The position numbers and the translations under genes are program-made. Positions 14,101 to 27,700 of a stretch of 64,000 nt of DNA are shown piece after piece. The stretch comes from Acanthaster planci (taxonomy: Eukaryota; Echinodermata; Asteroidea; Valvatida; Acanthasteridae). The notes beneath the pieces are model-generated. The model made no database searches. It was not told the DNA's origin and worked only from the letters and a program-made list of their open reading frames with translations. How positions within the stretch are numbered: position 1 is the stretch's first letter; each line of letters opens with the position of its first letter. The stretch is taken from positions 2,729,102-2,793,101 of the forward strand of contig NW_019091366.1 in the NCBI RefSeq assembly GCF_001949145.1, read 5' to 3'.

Positions 14101-17100
14101 CGACCAATATGATCAAAGCAAAGCGATAACTAATTCTCACGTGTATTAGATTCCTAGTCATAGCAGCTTTCGTCGCAGGATCACAGCATTCATCGTCATT
14201 GTCATTGAGCTTCTGCTGAACTTTGCTTTAAATAAGTCACTTTCAAAGCATTCATGGTTCAAGTCCAAGTAGATGTGAAGTCGGGCAGTGCTTCAACAAA
14301 AAGTATTCATTAAATCATCAACGCACTCTCGTCAGACCCATTTAAAAATTTTCAAATATTTTAAAATTGTCAAATATTCACAGCAAAATATTTTAACTAG
14401 AAATTGATTTGGCTTCTTTTTGAAGCGTACTTATTCTAGTTAATAACATGACCGCAAAGTTAATCGCTATTGACTGCCCTTCGCTTGGCACAGACAAGGG
14501 AATGCAGAAATGTTTAAGAGCTGACACGAGCCGTAGCTTTGGCGACGATACAACATCTGTTCGCCCTGTAATGATCACATGGTGGCAAGGGGTGGACGAT
14601 ATCATCCCAGGCTAGACAAATTGCAAATGCTATCAAATATGGCGCTTCAACCGGGAACAGAACGAGACTTGAACATGGAAAGCGTGTCGGTTGAAGCGAC
14701 TTGTTGGCACCTGTCACGAGCTGACAATTGCCTGGATAATTAGTACTAGGAAGGGATGGGCGGAACGATTACCCGGGGCGTGGTGAATTCTTTATTTCTG
14801 AAGCCTATTGAAGTCACTTTTTCAAAAAGCCTGCATATTGGAAGAAAATGTGCTCTTCGCACTGATGCGTTACCGGTGAAATATTTTCTTTCTGAATTGG
14901 ATGACTAATCTTAAGCGCTCAATTTTGTCGTCGCTTGTTTACTTTCTAAAAGTGACAGTTTTTTCCTGAGGCGCGACTGGTTTGCGCCATGTTTGCACCA
15001 CGATCCTTGGTAGGTTCCTGGGAGCCTGGAGCGTGTTGGATAGTGCCCAAAGCATTTCATCTGATGCTATGGCGTCTCTCTTCATAAGTTTAAAAGAGGC
15101 ATCAAGCAAAGAGCAAGAAGAGAAACGAAAATTCCTCTAATGGATGTTTTCACAATGCAGGCTTATGAAGGATAAACATCTCTCATCCGGTTGAAAATCC
15201 CCTGTATTTGGGTCCTGAAATGGGCCCATGGGAAGGGTGGAGTCTGTAAGTCGTGGAGGTGTGAAATTCGGCAGCTGGAGTCCGTCTTAGTGCCGCGGCA
15301 AACCACTCGTATGATGCCTGATCAATGCATACTAATTGGGCTACATAGATAACGCTATCCCGCTACACGGGGCTAGGCATTGTGCACCTCTTGGGATCCC
15401 TAATGTGGGCTCATTTGCCTAAAAGTTTTCCCACTTGACAAAAAAGAGGGTCTGTACTTGCAGGCGCGTCGGGGCAGGCAGCGGTTTAGCGTGGCGAGAA
15501 GCTGTGCGTGGGGCGATGCAAATTTTTTATCGGGTGGTGATGGGAAATTGAATGGGCTCGAGTCAACATGGCCCAAGAAGTTAGGTAAACAGCGCCTGCA
15601 TGCGCGCGGTTGGATGTGTGTTGGTGACGAAAGCTTCGGGTGGTGTTTGGTAGCGTGCTCTCACAGCCGTGAACGCCAGATAAGCTAGAGACAGAGTGTA
15701 GTAGAGTCGCCTTGCATGATTCGTTAGCCCGTACGGTGACTGCGCCTGCAAAGAGAAGAGAACAGTGGCTGAACATCTACAGTAGGGGTCATTCCAATCC
15801 CCTTAACTCTCTCCGAGGAAGACTTGTTGGACTATTGGGGTCAATCATAGCCTTCATTAATTCTGCTGTTTACAATGTTACACGCAGTCTGAAGCTCTGT
15901 TTAGTGGCAGGCAGTCGTTAGTACAACTCTCTAGTGTTAACACACAATAGGCCTATAGCATATATCTTACACGTGTTCTACCAATCTTCTTTTAGCACCA
16001 GACATCACTCCCGCAGGCCCCACCTCTTTGGATATCTCATTAGTATACCTGTTTTGTAAGCGTCTTTTCAGCGTTATTACGGTAAGCAACTTTGTTACTT
16101 CTTTAATGGTACGACGTTCTTTTTCCGGTTCGTAAAATTCCAGCTTTACAGCTCCGCCTCCCTCCTGTTCTTGACTACATGTATCTCTAAAAGTACAACG
16201 GTGGCTTTCTTTATCGGATTGGTGTAATTTAATGAACTGTCATTGTGTTGTATTGGTAATTGTAAAACAAACAGTAAATTACCTGAGCCTATAAAATCAG
16301 TTGACGGCTTGATAAGGGCATGGATTTATGACCCTGGCCGGCACACGCCGGTTGTCGCTGGTCGACTGACCAGAGATTATTACGGCCATAAAAATCTCGG
16401 CCACCACAGCTTTCCCCGAGCACGGTACGACTTAATGGGCTCTTACTTCATGAATGAGGTATCACTTAGGAAGAAAAGTCTCATCCATTTTGTTTGATAC
16501 CACCAATCAACATGTCCATATTGCAGCCAACGTGGCTGTGAGATGTCTGTGGCTACAGCCATGCCGCTAAAGTATTCCACGTCCAAATAATCATGCCGTC
16601 ATAAGAATCATTACTACCGAAGCAATGGTTCGAATGCAGCATTCCTGTGATGATCATTTGGAGTAAATCCGATTCGTGATAGATCGTTTTTGTAACCATT
16701 GAGAAAAGTTCACTTGTATACCCTGTTCAGCCTTATTCAAATTCCCTGTGTTGTGCTACCTTCAGTGTTTTAATCATCGTCAGAATATTATTTTGCCAAA
16801 TGGTGGGTGGTTTTCTCGAGGAATAAATACCTTTCTAATGTTGTTTCATCCATTGAGCAGTGATCATTGATCAATTCATTGACTTAGGGTTCCTCGTTTT
16901 CAAGTTGAAGCTTTGAAGTATTAAATTGTCCGATAAATTACAAAAGGATTTCAGTTCACACAAAAAGCCCAAGACCAGAGGCAGTTTGTAATAATTTGCT
17001 TTTAGAAATATCAGTCATCAAAAGTGATCGGCTTAAACTTACTTTCGCAAGTTATTTCAAATTAGAAATGCTGTGGCAACTGCTACGCTATAACTGTGTG

Positions 17101-20100
17101 ATTTTAATCATGGTTTCCAAAGGAATCCAGAAATTCTTGTGCCTCTAGCCAAGATATCCCTGGGAAAACATGTATATATACGGAATACAAAAGATGGAAT
17201 ACGGAATGTTTCTGCTTGTTAAGATAAGTTCAAACATGTAAAAACGCTGCAAGTTAGTAGACGTATTCTGAGGTCACGAATACCCAGTCAGAAACATCGT
17301 TAACCATTAATGGTCTCGTCGTATGTTCAAGCTGGGAAGTATATTTCACGCCTTATCGCAGCCTACATGTCCTACATTATTGCCGTAAGTAATTGAAAAT
17401 GTCAATCACTAATGCTCGGTCGCACCATCACGATGGTTTATCTTCGATCTGATTATCATATTGATTATTTGTTAATCTTCCATTGCCCGACAATCATTGC
17501 GTTCCCGCTAGCCTTTTTCTTCCATACTTTGCCCATTGAATGAAGAATTCCCATCCTTTTATCAGGCTGGTACCGCCTATCGTCAGTGCTCTGGCGTTTT
17601 CTTTTCTATCTCTAATTCTTCGATCGATTTTGCGCAAGTTTTGTGCTGAGATCGGGTGGCTTAACTACAGGCGAGGTCAGATTAACAAAGGGAAGTTGTT
17701 ACAGATCTGAAGGAGGTTTTCCTGCAATTGTGTTTGGCAGGAAAACTGGCGGGCTAGACAATTTGAACATTAGTAAACATAATTATTTCGAAGGGTTGAT
17801 TTCTTTCGCTTGCTTTTGCAGTCCAAGCATTTGTGACATTCTTCACAAACCGATTTACATTTTCTATCTCCTGAAAAGTAACTTACAGTTAGGTAAGTCT
17901 TTGTGATTGCCACCACACTCACTGTTGAAGGGACACTCGAACTTTTCTTTAGCCAAATAGATATACAACTGTACATGTACATTTACATTGAATCTATATT
18001 GAGTGGTATGTCTTGGTCACCTTAACCCAGAAATTTATACTTCATGGTAAGGTGAGTTTCTGCTGAAATGTTTCAAAGGAGTTAATCACACTGCCAATTA
18101 GCAATGACATGAAACGCAATTAACAACTCCAATTTGCAACCTTCTTCAAAGAAAAAAGTGTCTTGCCTGATGGAACGGAATGTTGTGGCAAGACTCGACG
18201 TCACCATACTGTGAATCCAGTGTTACGTGCTTACTTAAAGCATGCTTTAAGTTGATGTTTTTGTGTTCATGTAATTATTCGTGTAAATATTCAGAGGGGG
18301 TAAATGCATGCTCAGTGCGTAACTACAGTTTCATCACAGAACGAACCCAAACACCAGTAACACCAGGCGACAGGAATTGTTGAATGTCTCGCACAGTGCA
18401 CCACTTGGTGCCCTTTGCAATTTCTCGCACCAGTTCCTATGTCATATAGCGCGTGATCGCAGTGATCGTATGAAGACACTAACCAAAACTAAAAAATTGT
18501 CACTGCAGCGGCTTTGGGTTAAAAAAAAACGACAAGTTCATTTAAACTGATCCCGCGTAAGCCAAACTACAGCGAATTTGTTTTGGCTTGCAAATTGCGT
18601 TTGTATTTTCTTGCGTAACGCAAATTCAAAACTGAAGTTTCAAGAGTTTTCTTGACCAACCCTTTTTAGTTGTAGCCTTTGAAACATAGGCCCCCTATGT
18701 CTAAAAATAGAATACCACCTTTGGTGCAGCCATTACAGTTTTCAGTTTTATTTAGTACATTCTTTATCAAAGGAAGATGTGGTCATTTCGTCCATGTATG
18801 TACACAGTATAGCCAACCAGCTTAGTCAGCATTCGATATTATGCAGAAACACAATCATATTGAGAAGTTGTTTATTGTGGAAGTGGAGTGTCTTGGTGTT
18901 TACCAAGACTTGCCAAGAAGGCTTGCTGGAATCCCAGCGAGTTTACAGCTGATTTCTAAGGTATTATAACCGATAGACTACAGGTAAACAAGCAGGCAGT
19001 TACAACAAATGTTAGTGTTTGCTATGTTAGCCAACACTCTTTACGGACTTTTTGCGCACGTTGTATCTTCATCGAAAGCAGCTGTTTTTAGGGTGTGGTC
19101 AGTCGTAAATTACGAAGCAGACAAAGCTACTTGCAGTAGGCAGTTGAAACGTGCGTTGGAAAAAAAAACTGTTGCAGTCGGTTCTGATAGGCCTAATTCA
19201 AATAAATACTGTCATTTTCTCATCGCTTGCAATCATTTTACTTTTCCATGTATCCTCTTCCATAAAATTTCCTTTTATCCTTTCCGTGTGCAAACATCTT
19301 GAAGATTAAATTACACGCTTCACCACTCTCTAAAGGTAGTCGTTAGGAGTGGCCGCACCTCCCCTTCTAGCCCCAAGGTCCAGTAGGCATTTTTAAGGGA
19401 CATCGAATAATCATTTGGGACCGTTTGTGCATTGAAAACGGTAATACGCAATTCCATGATTAGAGATCAGAAAGAAATTTTCTCATAAGATGGTATTAGA
19501 ATTGTATTTCATTATCTAACTTAAAGTTTACGGATTGGTAATTTTGCTTTATTAATTTTTCTTTTTTGAGCGGTATTCTCATCAGATTTTCGCCTTGCAC
19601 TAAAACAGTGGTTTTGTTAGTTTCGCAAAGAAATCAAACATTTGGTGAAGTAAATCCTGGATTGGGAGAAATCTGGAACAAAAGGAGTAGCTAAATAAAG
19701 TTGTCCAAACTTATTCGATGGTAAAATGGCGTGTCAAACCTTCAGTATTCCTTGTTTTTATCAACCGGCGGGTAAAATGCGCGTGGTGTTTCTCGAGGTT
19801 TCCACCCTCGTTTTTATTCATTCATTATATCTGTTAAACTACAAAAAATTCTTTTATTATTTTTCGCGATATAATTGAAAAACAATTCGTCTTATTAGCA
19901 TGACGTTTAAGAAATGTATGCCAGTCATTTTTTTTCCGAAACGCAACAATGCGAAACCTAATTTAGAGTAAGGTGTCACACATCACGCATGTGGAAAATA
20001 ACGTTGTACATAGAACAGCGGAGGGAATCGAGAGCTGTTGATTTCTTTGCTTTGCCTTTTTAGCAGGTTTTCAACAACTAGGTTTCCGGTGCTTTCAGGC

Positions 20101-21698
20101 ACGAAATCCCAACGCAGTAGGTGGGGGATTTACTTCAATTCACTCGACCATTTTGTTGTCACTCACCGCAACCAGCGATTCGGGTTGGCCGTTCATTGTT
20201 GGGTCTTTATTTGGGTTATTGTCACTTTGTGGCTATCTGCGCATGGACATGAAAGCTGGAGGAATGTTTTTTGTGTCACTGGGTTAGTAAACGAAAGCCT
20301 GAATATTCTCCATATGAACTTATGTTCCTTATAATTTTAAACTACAGTCAGGATGATTAGCAAATACAACGTTCATTTTGACTGGGGACAATGATGCTAC
20401 CTAATTTCTTTCTTTTCTTTCTTTTGTGGTCGATATTCGACGTCAGTAGTGACAGTGTTTGCCAAAAAACAGATTTGAATTTGCATTTCTTCTCGTAGAA
20501 TACCTGTGTCGGTTCCGAACCCCTACCCTTTTCTGGTATGGTAAAATGTTGTTCCTTTCACAGACTATCAAAGGCCATGCCGACAATGCTCATGTAGATC
20601 GACACACAGGCTGCAACTGGAGGCTTGGGGTGTCTTTTGAACCTCCAATAATTACTGTTGTTACACTAGAGCTTCGCCCTACGGGCATTCACCGCGTCCA
20701 ATTCCTTGGTGCTCGGCAGCACGCGCTACTTCGACAGCCACGCTGGTTATCTGATATTCTGAGAACTCGAAATGCTAATGCTTATTTCTCAGGTCCACTT
20801 TTGAAGGTCATTTTAAAAATTCGTCTGGTAGGAATTCGGTTATCAGGTGTATTGTATGTGGTGTGTACTCGTGCTTCAGCTTACGAGGCAGTCGTAACAG
20901 TGAAATCACTGGAGCGGAGTGTTGTGTTTCGTTGTAGGTTCGATAAGCCACGTGGGAACTGTAAATTGAATGTGTTGCTTTTACGGTCCTGTATAACACA
21001 TGCACATAAATCATTCTTCCATTTTGGCTTGCAGCGTGCTAAGAATGATAGCGCAGGCTAGGGCACTGGGTTATTTCACACTGGTATTCCTGGCACTGTA
21101 GCCTTTTTTCTTTTGCTTGGGTGTTTGAAGTGCTCTCACGATCGTCAAATGGGGTCAAGATAACGAAGCGATCAGAGTTCAGCACATCGTTGGCATTAGA
21201 ATTAACCGGCTGGGTTTGTTTTATCAGGCCGTAGTACAGTGGCGGATATCGTGTGGCTCTCTCTGAGACGAGATCTTGGCGTTGCTTGATCTTTTGTACA
21301 GTGTAAGGCGAGAGTTTTAGATGGACAGCCAGCCGACTTTGCCCTCATTCACGCACGCTGCTTCGTTTATGGAATGAAATGTCGATTGCTGTACATAATT
21401 TCCCACACTGACAGCCAACATTACATTACTACTCGCCTTCTCGTTTGCTGCGCTAAAGATGACACGTCTTTAACCCAATGTTTGCTGCGGGGATTTTCTG
21501 CCATTCGGATTTTTTTGTTGGACAGCGTGAATGATGAACGTGATGCCTTAGCCTAATGCTTTTTCACGTGGTGTGTGACAGATCCCCGTGGTGTGTTTGT
21601 CGAGGGAGTAAAAGTAGCTTGGACTTCGGTGGATTGAGGGGTTTGCTGGATTGAAAGAGAGACTACCAAATACCAAGCAAGCACCAGCCGTCATCATC
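14101..21698. other. CpG-richer upstream region of FGFRL1
   Basis: CpG dinucleotides become clearly more frequent from about 14.1 kb and fall again after the first coding exon of FGFRL1. Clusters are seen around 14.5-14.7 kb, 15.4-15.7 kb and 20.6-21.3 kb. In invertebrates with gene-body methylation this pattern is expected of unmethylated promoter and intergenic DNA. The FGFRL1 promoter and any 5' non-coding exon should lie here, but I cannot fix a start site. The longest open frame of the window (20459-21061) is here and looks non-genic. Confidence 0.5.
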
Positions 21699-21780
21699 AT
21701 GGGTCGATCATGGGCTGCTTTGATGCCAGGGTTACTGCTGGTGTGTCTGGCTGTTGACAACGTGTTGGCTGACGTACAAG
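21699..21780 (+). CDS. fgfrl1: FGFRL1 coding exon 1: signal peptide
   Basis: The exon starts at the ATG at 21699 and ends CAA G before the donor GTATGT, leaving phase 1. It encodes 27 residues: a hydrophobic core ([13 protein letters not shown]) and an A-x-A-like cleavage site before DVQ. The frame is open for 48 nt upstream but contains no ATG there, so 21699 is the natural start. The split glycine codon is completed by exon 2. Confidence 0.9.
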
Positions 21781-24700
21781 GTATGTCCAAATTGCTTTTG
21801 TCATGCTTTTCTTTTGTCTTTATTGTGTTCATTTATACATGTATCTTGGTACAATTAACAAGTTGGTTTTCTTGGTGTGTGTTTGCATATATTATAGATC
21901 TCCTTGAAGGTTGTCTAATTTAATTTGATGAACATTAGAAAATGCATTCTTTGGTTTTAGTATTTTATTTCACAATAGCACAGGTCCGTCAGACTGTATT
22001 CAGTGCATTATTAACCGGTTGTTGAACACTTGGCATGCTTGATGTTACCATATCAGAGGTTAATCTGTTATCATTGACTTTAATGAGAAGTGTAAATGTA
22101 GGGATTTAGCCTGGCACCCATCAGAATATGACCTGCTGCCAAAAAATGCCACAATGTGTCATGTTCACTCGGGGAAGCTTTGCTCACTTTGCCTCCCTTA
22201 ATCCAACCCAGCCTCCCCCACCCATAATGTGGTTTCCTCATAGTGAATAATGGTACCCATCAAGCTCATTAAGCAGCTGAAAAGCATCCCAAAATGGCTA
22301 CCACAAAAGAGGTGAGGCAGGCTTTTGTGCTGGCAGAATGGCCAACCATACCTCCCACAGCATGATATGGCTGGCCCTGCAGTAACCCACTGACTGAACG
22401 ACAAAAGCCTTGCAGTGGCCTCCGCTGTGTTTAATTTATGGTGTTGACTCAGCCAGTGTTGTTGGACTTTGTTTTCAACCCAAACACGTGGGGCAGACCA
22501 GTTGATATTATTATGATAATAATTACAGATCTTAAAAAACCCCACACTCAAGAAAATGTACACAAGACTTGAATTATACTGCTGTTGTGAAGTAGGAGGT
22601 AACAGTACTAACCAGTCTGGTTGAGGAGTGATTGTGATAACTTTTAAATTCTTGGCTGGTTGAAATGGTACACCACATAGGGTAAACTGATGTCCACCCG
22701 ATCTGCTATTTAACTGTTGATTTCACTTTGATCATGAAAGATGTAAAATCCTGCATGAGACTTAGGCTACACAAAACATATTATTGTCATTTACACGAAA
22801 GTTACACAAAAAATCTTACACATTTTCAAGATTGGTTTAAGGTCACAAGTTGCTCATCATGAAATAAAGGTTGTTAGATAAACATTTACACAAACTCTTT
22901 TTAACCATTTCTTGAAATTTCAATATTTGTGATTTCATTAACGATACTGTGAATGTGTTGAAAGTTTGTTGATGAAGCCGTATATTTTTGAAGTGTTTGG
23001 AGTTGAACGTATTATTGGAGTTCTCTGATGCTTCTTCGTTTGCTTTTGCTTCATACTGCACAAACACCTTTAGGAGGGTTATAAATGCGCAGGCGTAGCG
23101 TAATGTTGCCAGCAAGCAAAAACCTTAGTTAAAAGGACAGGGTGCAGTTTAGTAAAGGTCCACAGTCCTAACCATTCTAAACCCAAAATGGCCAAAAGTC
23201 TATGCATGATTTCAATGGTCCTTAGAGGGTTGGGTTAATATTGAGTGAAATCTCACTCTCAGACGAGAAAATTCGTTAATTTCTGTCCTCTTAAGCAGCA
23301 ATCTTGTAAAGAGAATCATGTAGTACATGTACATGTAGTAAACATGGTCTGAGATGTGAACATTGTTGGATCATGGTCCATATTACTTGTATTGGAAACC
23401 AAGGATGCATGTTACAAAGACTCTTGCTTGGTGACCTATTGTGTATTCTTACAGAGCATTATGGTCCAAGCACTCACCTAACTGTACAAGACCAGTAATG
23501 ATCCTACAGTTAGAATTGACCACTAATTGACCACTGGGGACCATTATCATCATGGCTATTAGCAGGAATGCCTACTGGTCACACACTATCATACCTTCCC
23601 CTGACTACACCTGAGTGTGTGAGAGACTGACACAAATAATCCCTCCTCTGGTTTGATGGTTTCCATGTCTGTCCAGAACTTGGTACCCTGAAAGTTAGAC
23701 TGAACTTGGAAGTGCATAAGAACCTGCTGTCATGCTGTTATGGCTGTTGAGGACCTGAATATAGCTAGTAATAAATATGATTTTAAGAAATTCTCAAACT
23801 TTGAACCAGGTATGAAACGTGGCCAGTTGGTTGTATGGTGCGATGTCTTGAAAATTGTGATTTCTATGTCTTATGGGTCAGATTGGAGAATAAACGGTAC
23901 TTTGTGGATGCAAAATTGGGCAAAAACATTTTGATAAGTTACAATTCCAGTTTGAAAATCTGATTGCAAGTTGCTGAATTCTGCTTTTCATGAAATACAA
24001 ACAAAACTGAGTCCAACCATATGAAAAACAGACTGAAAATCACCACCAATAAAACAGATAGATCTTTTAAAAGGAAATGAAAATACCCAAGGATATACTT
24101 GTGTACATTTCTCAACAGAAGGAATTGTGTAGAGGTTTACTTAGGTTGTTTATGTGAAATTGAGGAAAGCCATCCATTGAAATAAATTGTTGAGGTGTTT
24201 ACAGGTAAACATACATCAGAGGTCAGGGGTACACATTGACACCTCAGAACGATTTACAGTTAGTCATAAATCAACATTGCTCAAAGATCAACAGTGTCTG
24301 TATTCATGAGATAATTATTTGGAAAAAGGGTTTCTCTTTGTGAATGAATTTGGTGATACCATCAGCAGTAGATAAATGTGTTTTGAATGTGGACTGTGGG
24401 TATATCAAACCTGACAACTGAAACACAGATTTCCTTTGCAATTTGATGATATTTCAACCTCGACATAGTAGAATTGTAAAGGGGATTTTTGTTCTAGTTT
24501 AGCTGGTATTGTTGACTTCATTGAAGACCACCATGAGCAAGTTGGCCCATTTGTCAGCCCATAAGCCCAGGAATTTGCTCAAAGTATCCCTCTTGTCAAT
24601 CACATTTCAGGGCTTAATGGTACTACTCAAGAACAACTGCCCCTTTTCCTTTTCTTTGTAGTAAGCTGACAAAAAGCCTCAATACCCAATGGATCATTTT

Positions 24701-27700
24701 TCTCGGTGGTTGAAGGTGTTACCAGCCAGAGGGCAGTAACACCGAAAACCTATCCCTTCCTAACTGTTGGCTGAAGCCATCTGCTAGTAATTTAACACCC
24801 ACAAGAAATATAATCTGGCTGGCCCCCCAAAAAATGATTCCAGTTTTTTGTTCAGGGGGAGGGCAAGCTGTGCTTGTACATGGACCTTCTGTTTTGTAAT
24901 TATATGCTGATCATTGGAAAGTGGCAAACGACAAGCGAGAAAATCAATGCTGGGCGTGTTGGGCTTGTCATTTGGGTAGTGTGTTGTTTGTGAATAGCCA
25001 TCTATGGAGACCTGCAGCTGAACCTGCAGAAAAAAAACGGACAGAAATGCTCCATCTGGATTCCTAAACCTCATTCAGATTGTAACAGATCCAATTTTAC
25101 TGGCATGATTTCAAAGATTTTATTGACTAAAAACTTCAGCAAATTAAACAGAGTTCAGAACTGTCAGGGTCAGGATTTGATAAGGATCAGTTTGTCTGTT
25201 AGCAACGTTTCAGGTGTGTTGTTCTACCGGTTACTGTTTTTACCCTGCTAAGTAATATAACTTGCGTTAATGGAGTTCCCAAAATTAGTTTGGGACTGTT
25301 CATTGCTATGCAGGAGGAATTCATGTACTGGGTTCATGATGTATGCCTGTGTTTGTTGTTCTTTTGTTAGCAGATGGTAGTTGGTAGTGGATTTTGTACC
25401 TCTTAATTGTAGTCTAATCAAACATATGCACCCTATCAGGTGTTTTAGTAAATACGCAGCGTTTACATCAGGTGGTAGCAAGCTGATAACCGTTACTTCC
25501 AATTGATGTTAATGAGGTTTCCTCCCAACTCCCCCAAAGGCTAAATCATGAATTACTGGAGATAATATCTGAAGTGCCAACAACTAAATACAAACAGTTG
25601 AATACCGATGTACCAGTAGTTGGGGATGTACTTACTCTTTGTTCTTTTTAAAAGAGAAAATATTTCAATTTCTAAAAATGACTTCATCCAGATTCCATAT
25701 TGTTACCAGTATATGGTGTTTACAAAATACTGAAAACTATAAAAAGAAATTCAACCTGTATCCTGTCCTCTGTTGGTGCTTCATTTATTCTCTTCAGTTC
25801 ATCCATATTTTAATGAGGTCAAAAAAGGTGGAATGCTGTTATGTAATTGCAAAGTTTCTAGAAGTTAATATCTGTAATTTTCATTAGTGTTTGCGATTCC
25901 AGGGATAATTTAATTCTGTGTTCTCATTCTGAAATTAACAGTGCAATAATGGACAACTTGATTCAGAGTGCACTGATCAGGAACTACACGTACAGTTGCC
26001 AAACAAAGTCATTTTTTCCCTTCTTTTAGGACCACAATGCATCAGTTGTGTGTGTCCCTCATTCCATCCTGACCCCAAACCACACACATGCCAAGAGAGA
26101 GGTGGGATTAGAAGTGTTTGTGTTCTTGGGAAATACATGTATTCCCTTCAACCTAAGGAAAGGATTATGGACTGATGGTTCCCGCTGGTTGTTGTTGGCC
26201 TACTCTTTTCAAAGGGAGTGTCCGAGGGTTGTGATTGCAGTGGGTGTAGGGTGAATATGGGGTCAATGCTAACAAAACCAGGACCTCATTTGGAGGGATG
26301 GAGGTTTTGCCAAATTCCTAATGTGTGTTGCCTGTATAAACAGGATTGTCAGTAGGTTGGACACCAGTTACTCTGTTGATGTATGCCAGAGAATCCAGTT
26401 AAAATATCTCCCACAATGCTTTGGACACACTGGCTGTTTTTGCTCTGAATTAGGATATACCGTAAAACTTTGTAAATTAAGATGGCAAGGCTCTTGAAAG
26501 TTACATGTACATGTAGAACAGGGAGTCTTGCCTGTCTGAAGTTTGTATTATTTAGTATGTCATACTCAAAAGACTGATTCACAAGCATTTTCAATCTTTA
26601 AATTAATTTCAATCAATACTTTGACATCAGTCTAAGATTCTTGAGAATGTCTTGCACAGTTGTACTTGGCCAAAGTACCTCCAGCGAATTACTCAAACAC
26701 ATCTCACTTTTGTATAATACTTGCCTGTGAGAAAGGGCTGGGCACTTAATGTGATAATAGAAGGAAGGTGCATGTACGTAGTCCCTCTAATAGTGGCTAC
26801 ATGAATCATTAGTCTACATTTGACATACAGCATATTACCTTGGTAATGGTTTAAGTGCTTGGTGAACTGTTGAAGTAATGGGATTGTTTACTGGTTAACT
26901 TGGGAACATGTAGCTGAAGTCATTACCAGTGAGGGTTTGGACAAAAAACAGTGTTATGTGATATGATTCTGAGACGACTTGAACCATTTGAGAGAGCCTG
27001 TCTCTGTATAAATTGCGAGTGATGTATGTGGCTTGGTTGCTCATTCCTGATTAGTGAGATGATTGGATGATTGGGTGCTGAATAGTTATGACAGACAGAG
27101 ATATTTACCATCAATCCTGAAATGCAATTGGCTCGTTGAAGTACAGATTTCAACAAGCTTGATGCTTGGCATCTCTGAGCTGTGATCAAGGACTGAGTCA
27201 GATTGAGACAAAGAATTATTGATGATAGTACGGGGGTTTAGATAATTTTCTTCAAGCCATGAGTAAAATACCCACTTCCTTTCTTAGAGTACAGTACACT
27301 AGCCTTCAGTATTGTTTCATATTGTACTCTTCTTCTTCATGAGAGGGAGAGTACTGTACCCTCAAATAGGTGGAGGAATTGAGTACCCATAATATGCGAG
27401 TTAGTCCTTTGGCCTTAGTAAATAAAGTAATTGGTCTACTTCTTGTTTCTCTTGGAAAACACAGTTAAAAACAGCACTTAGTGATAACCATGAACTCATG
27501 ACACCATAGACAAAATCACAAAAGTCCATATCACCCTTGTACGGTGGCACATATGAGGCTACCGTGCGTGAGCGGCATGTTAACCAGCGGCCGTGTGCAC
27601 AAGCCTGGCAGTGGCCATTCAGAAAATCACGGCGCACTTCATTGCTTGGCGGTCAAATGCGCTCACACTCACGATCTGAGTCTCAATATGTCTAAGGTGT

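Noticed and set aside
16600-16680. TTCGAAT motif resembling a tRNA T-loop
   Set aside because: No acceptor, D or anticodon stems can be folded around it.
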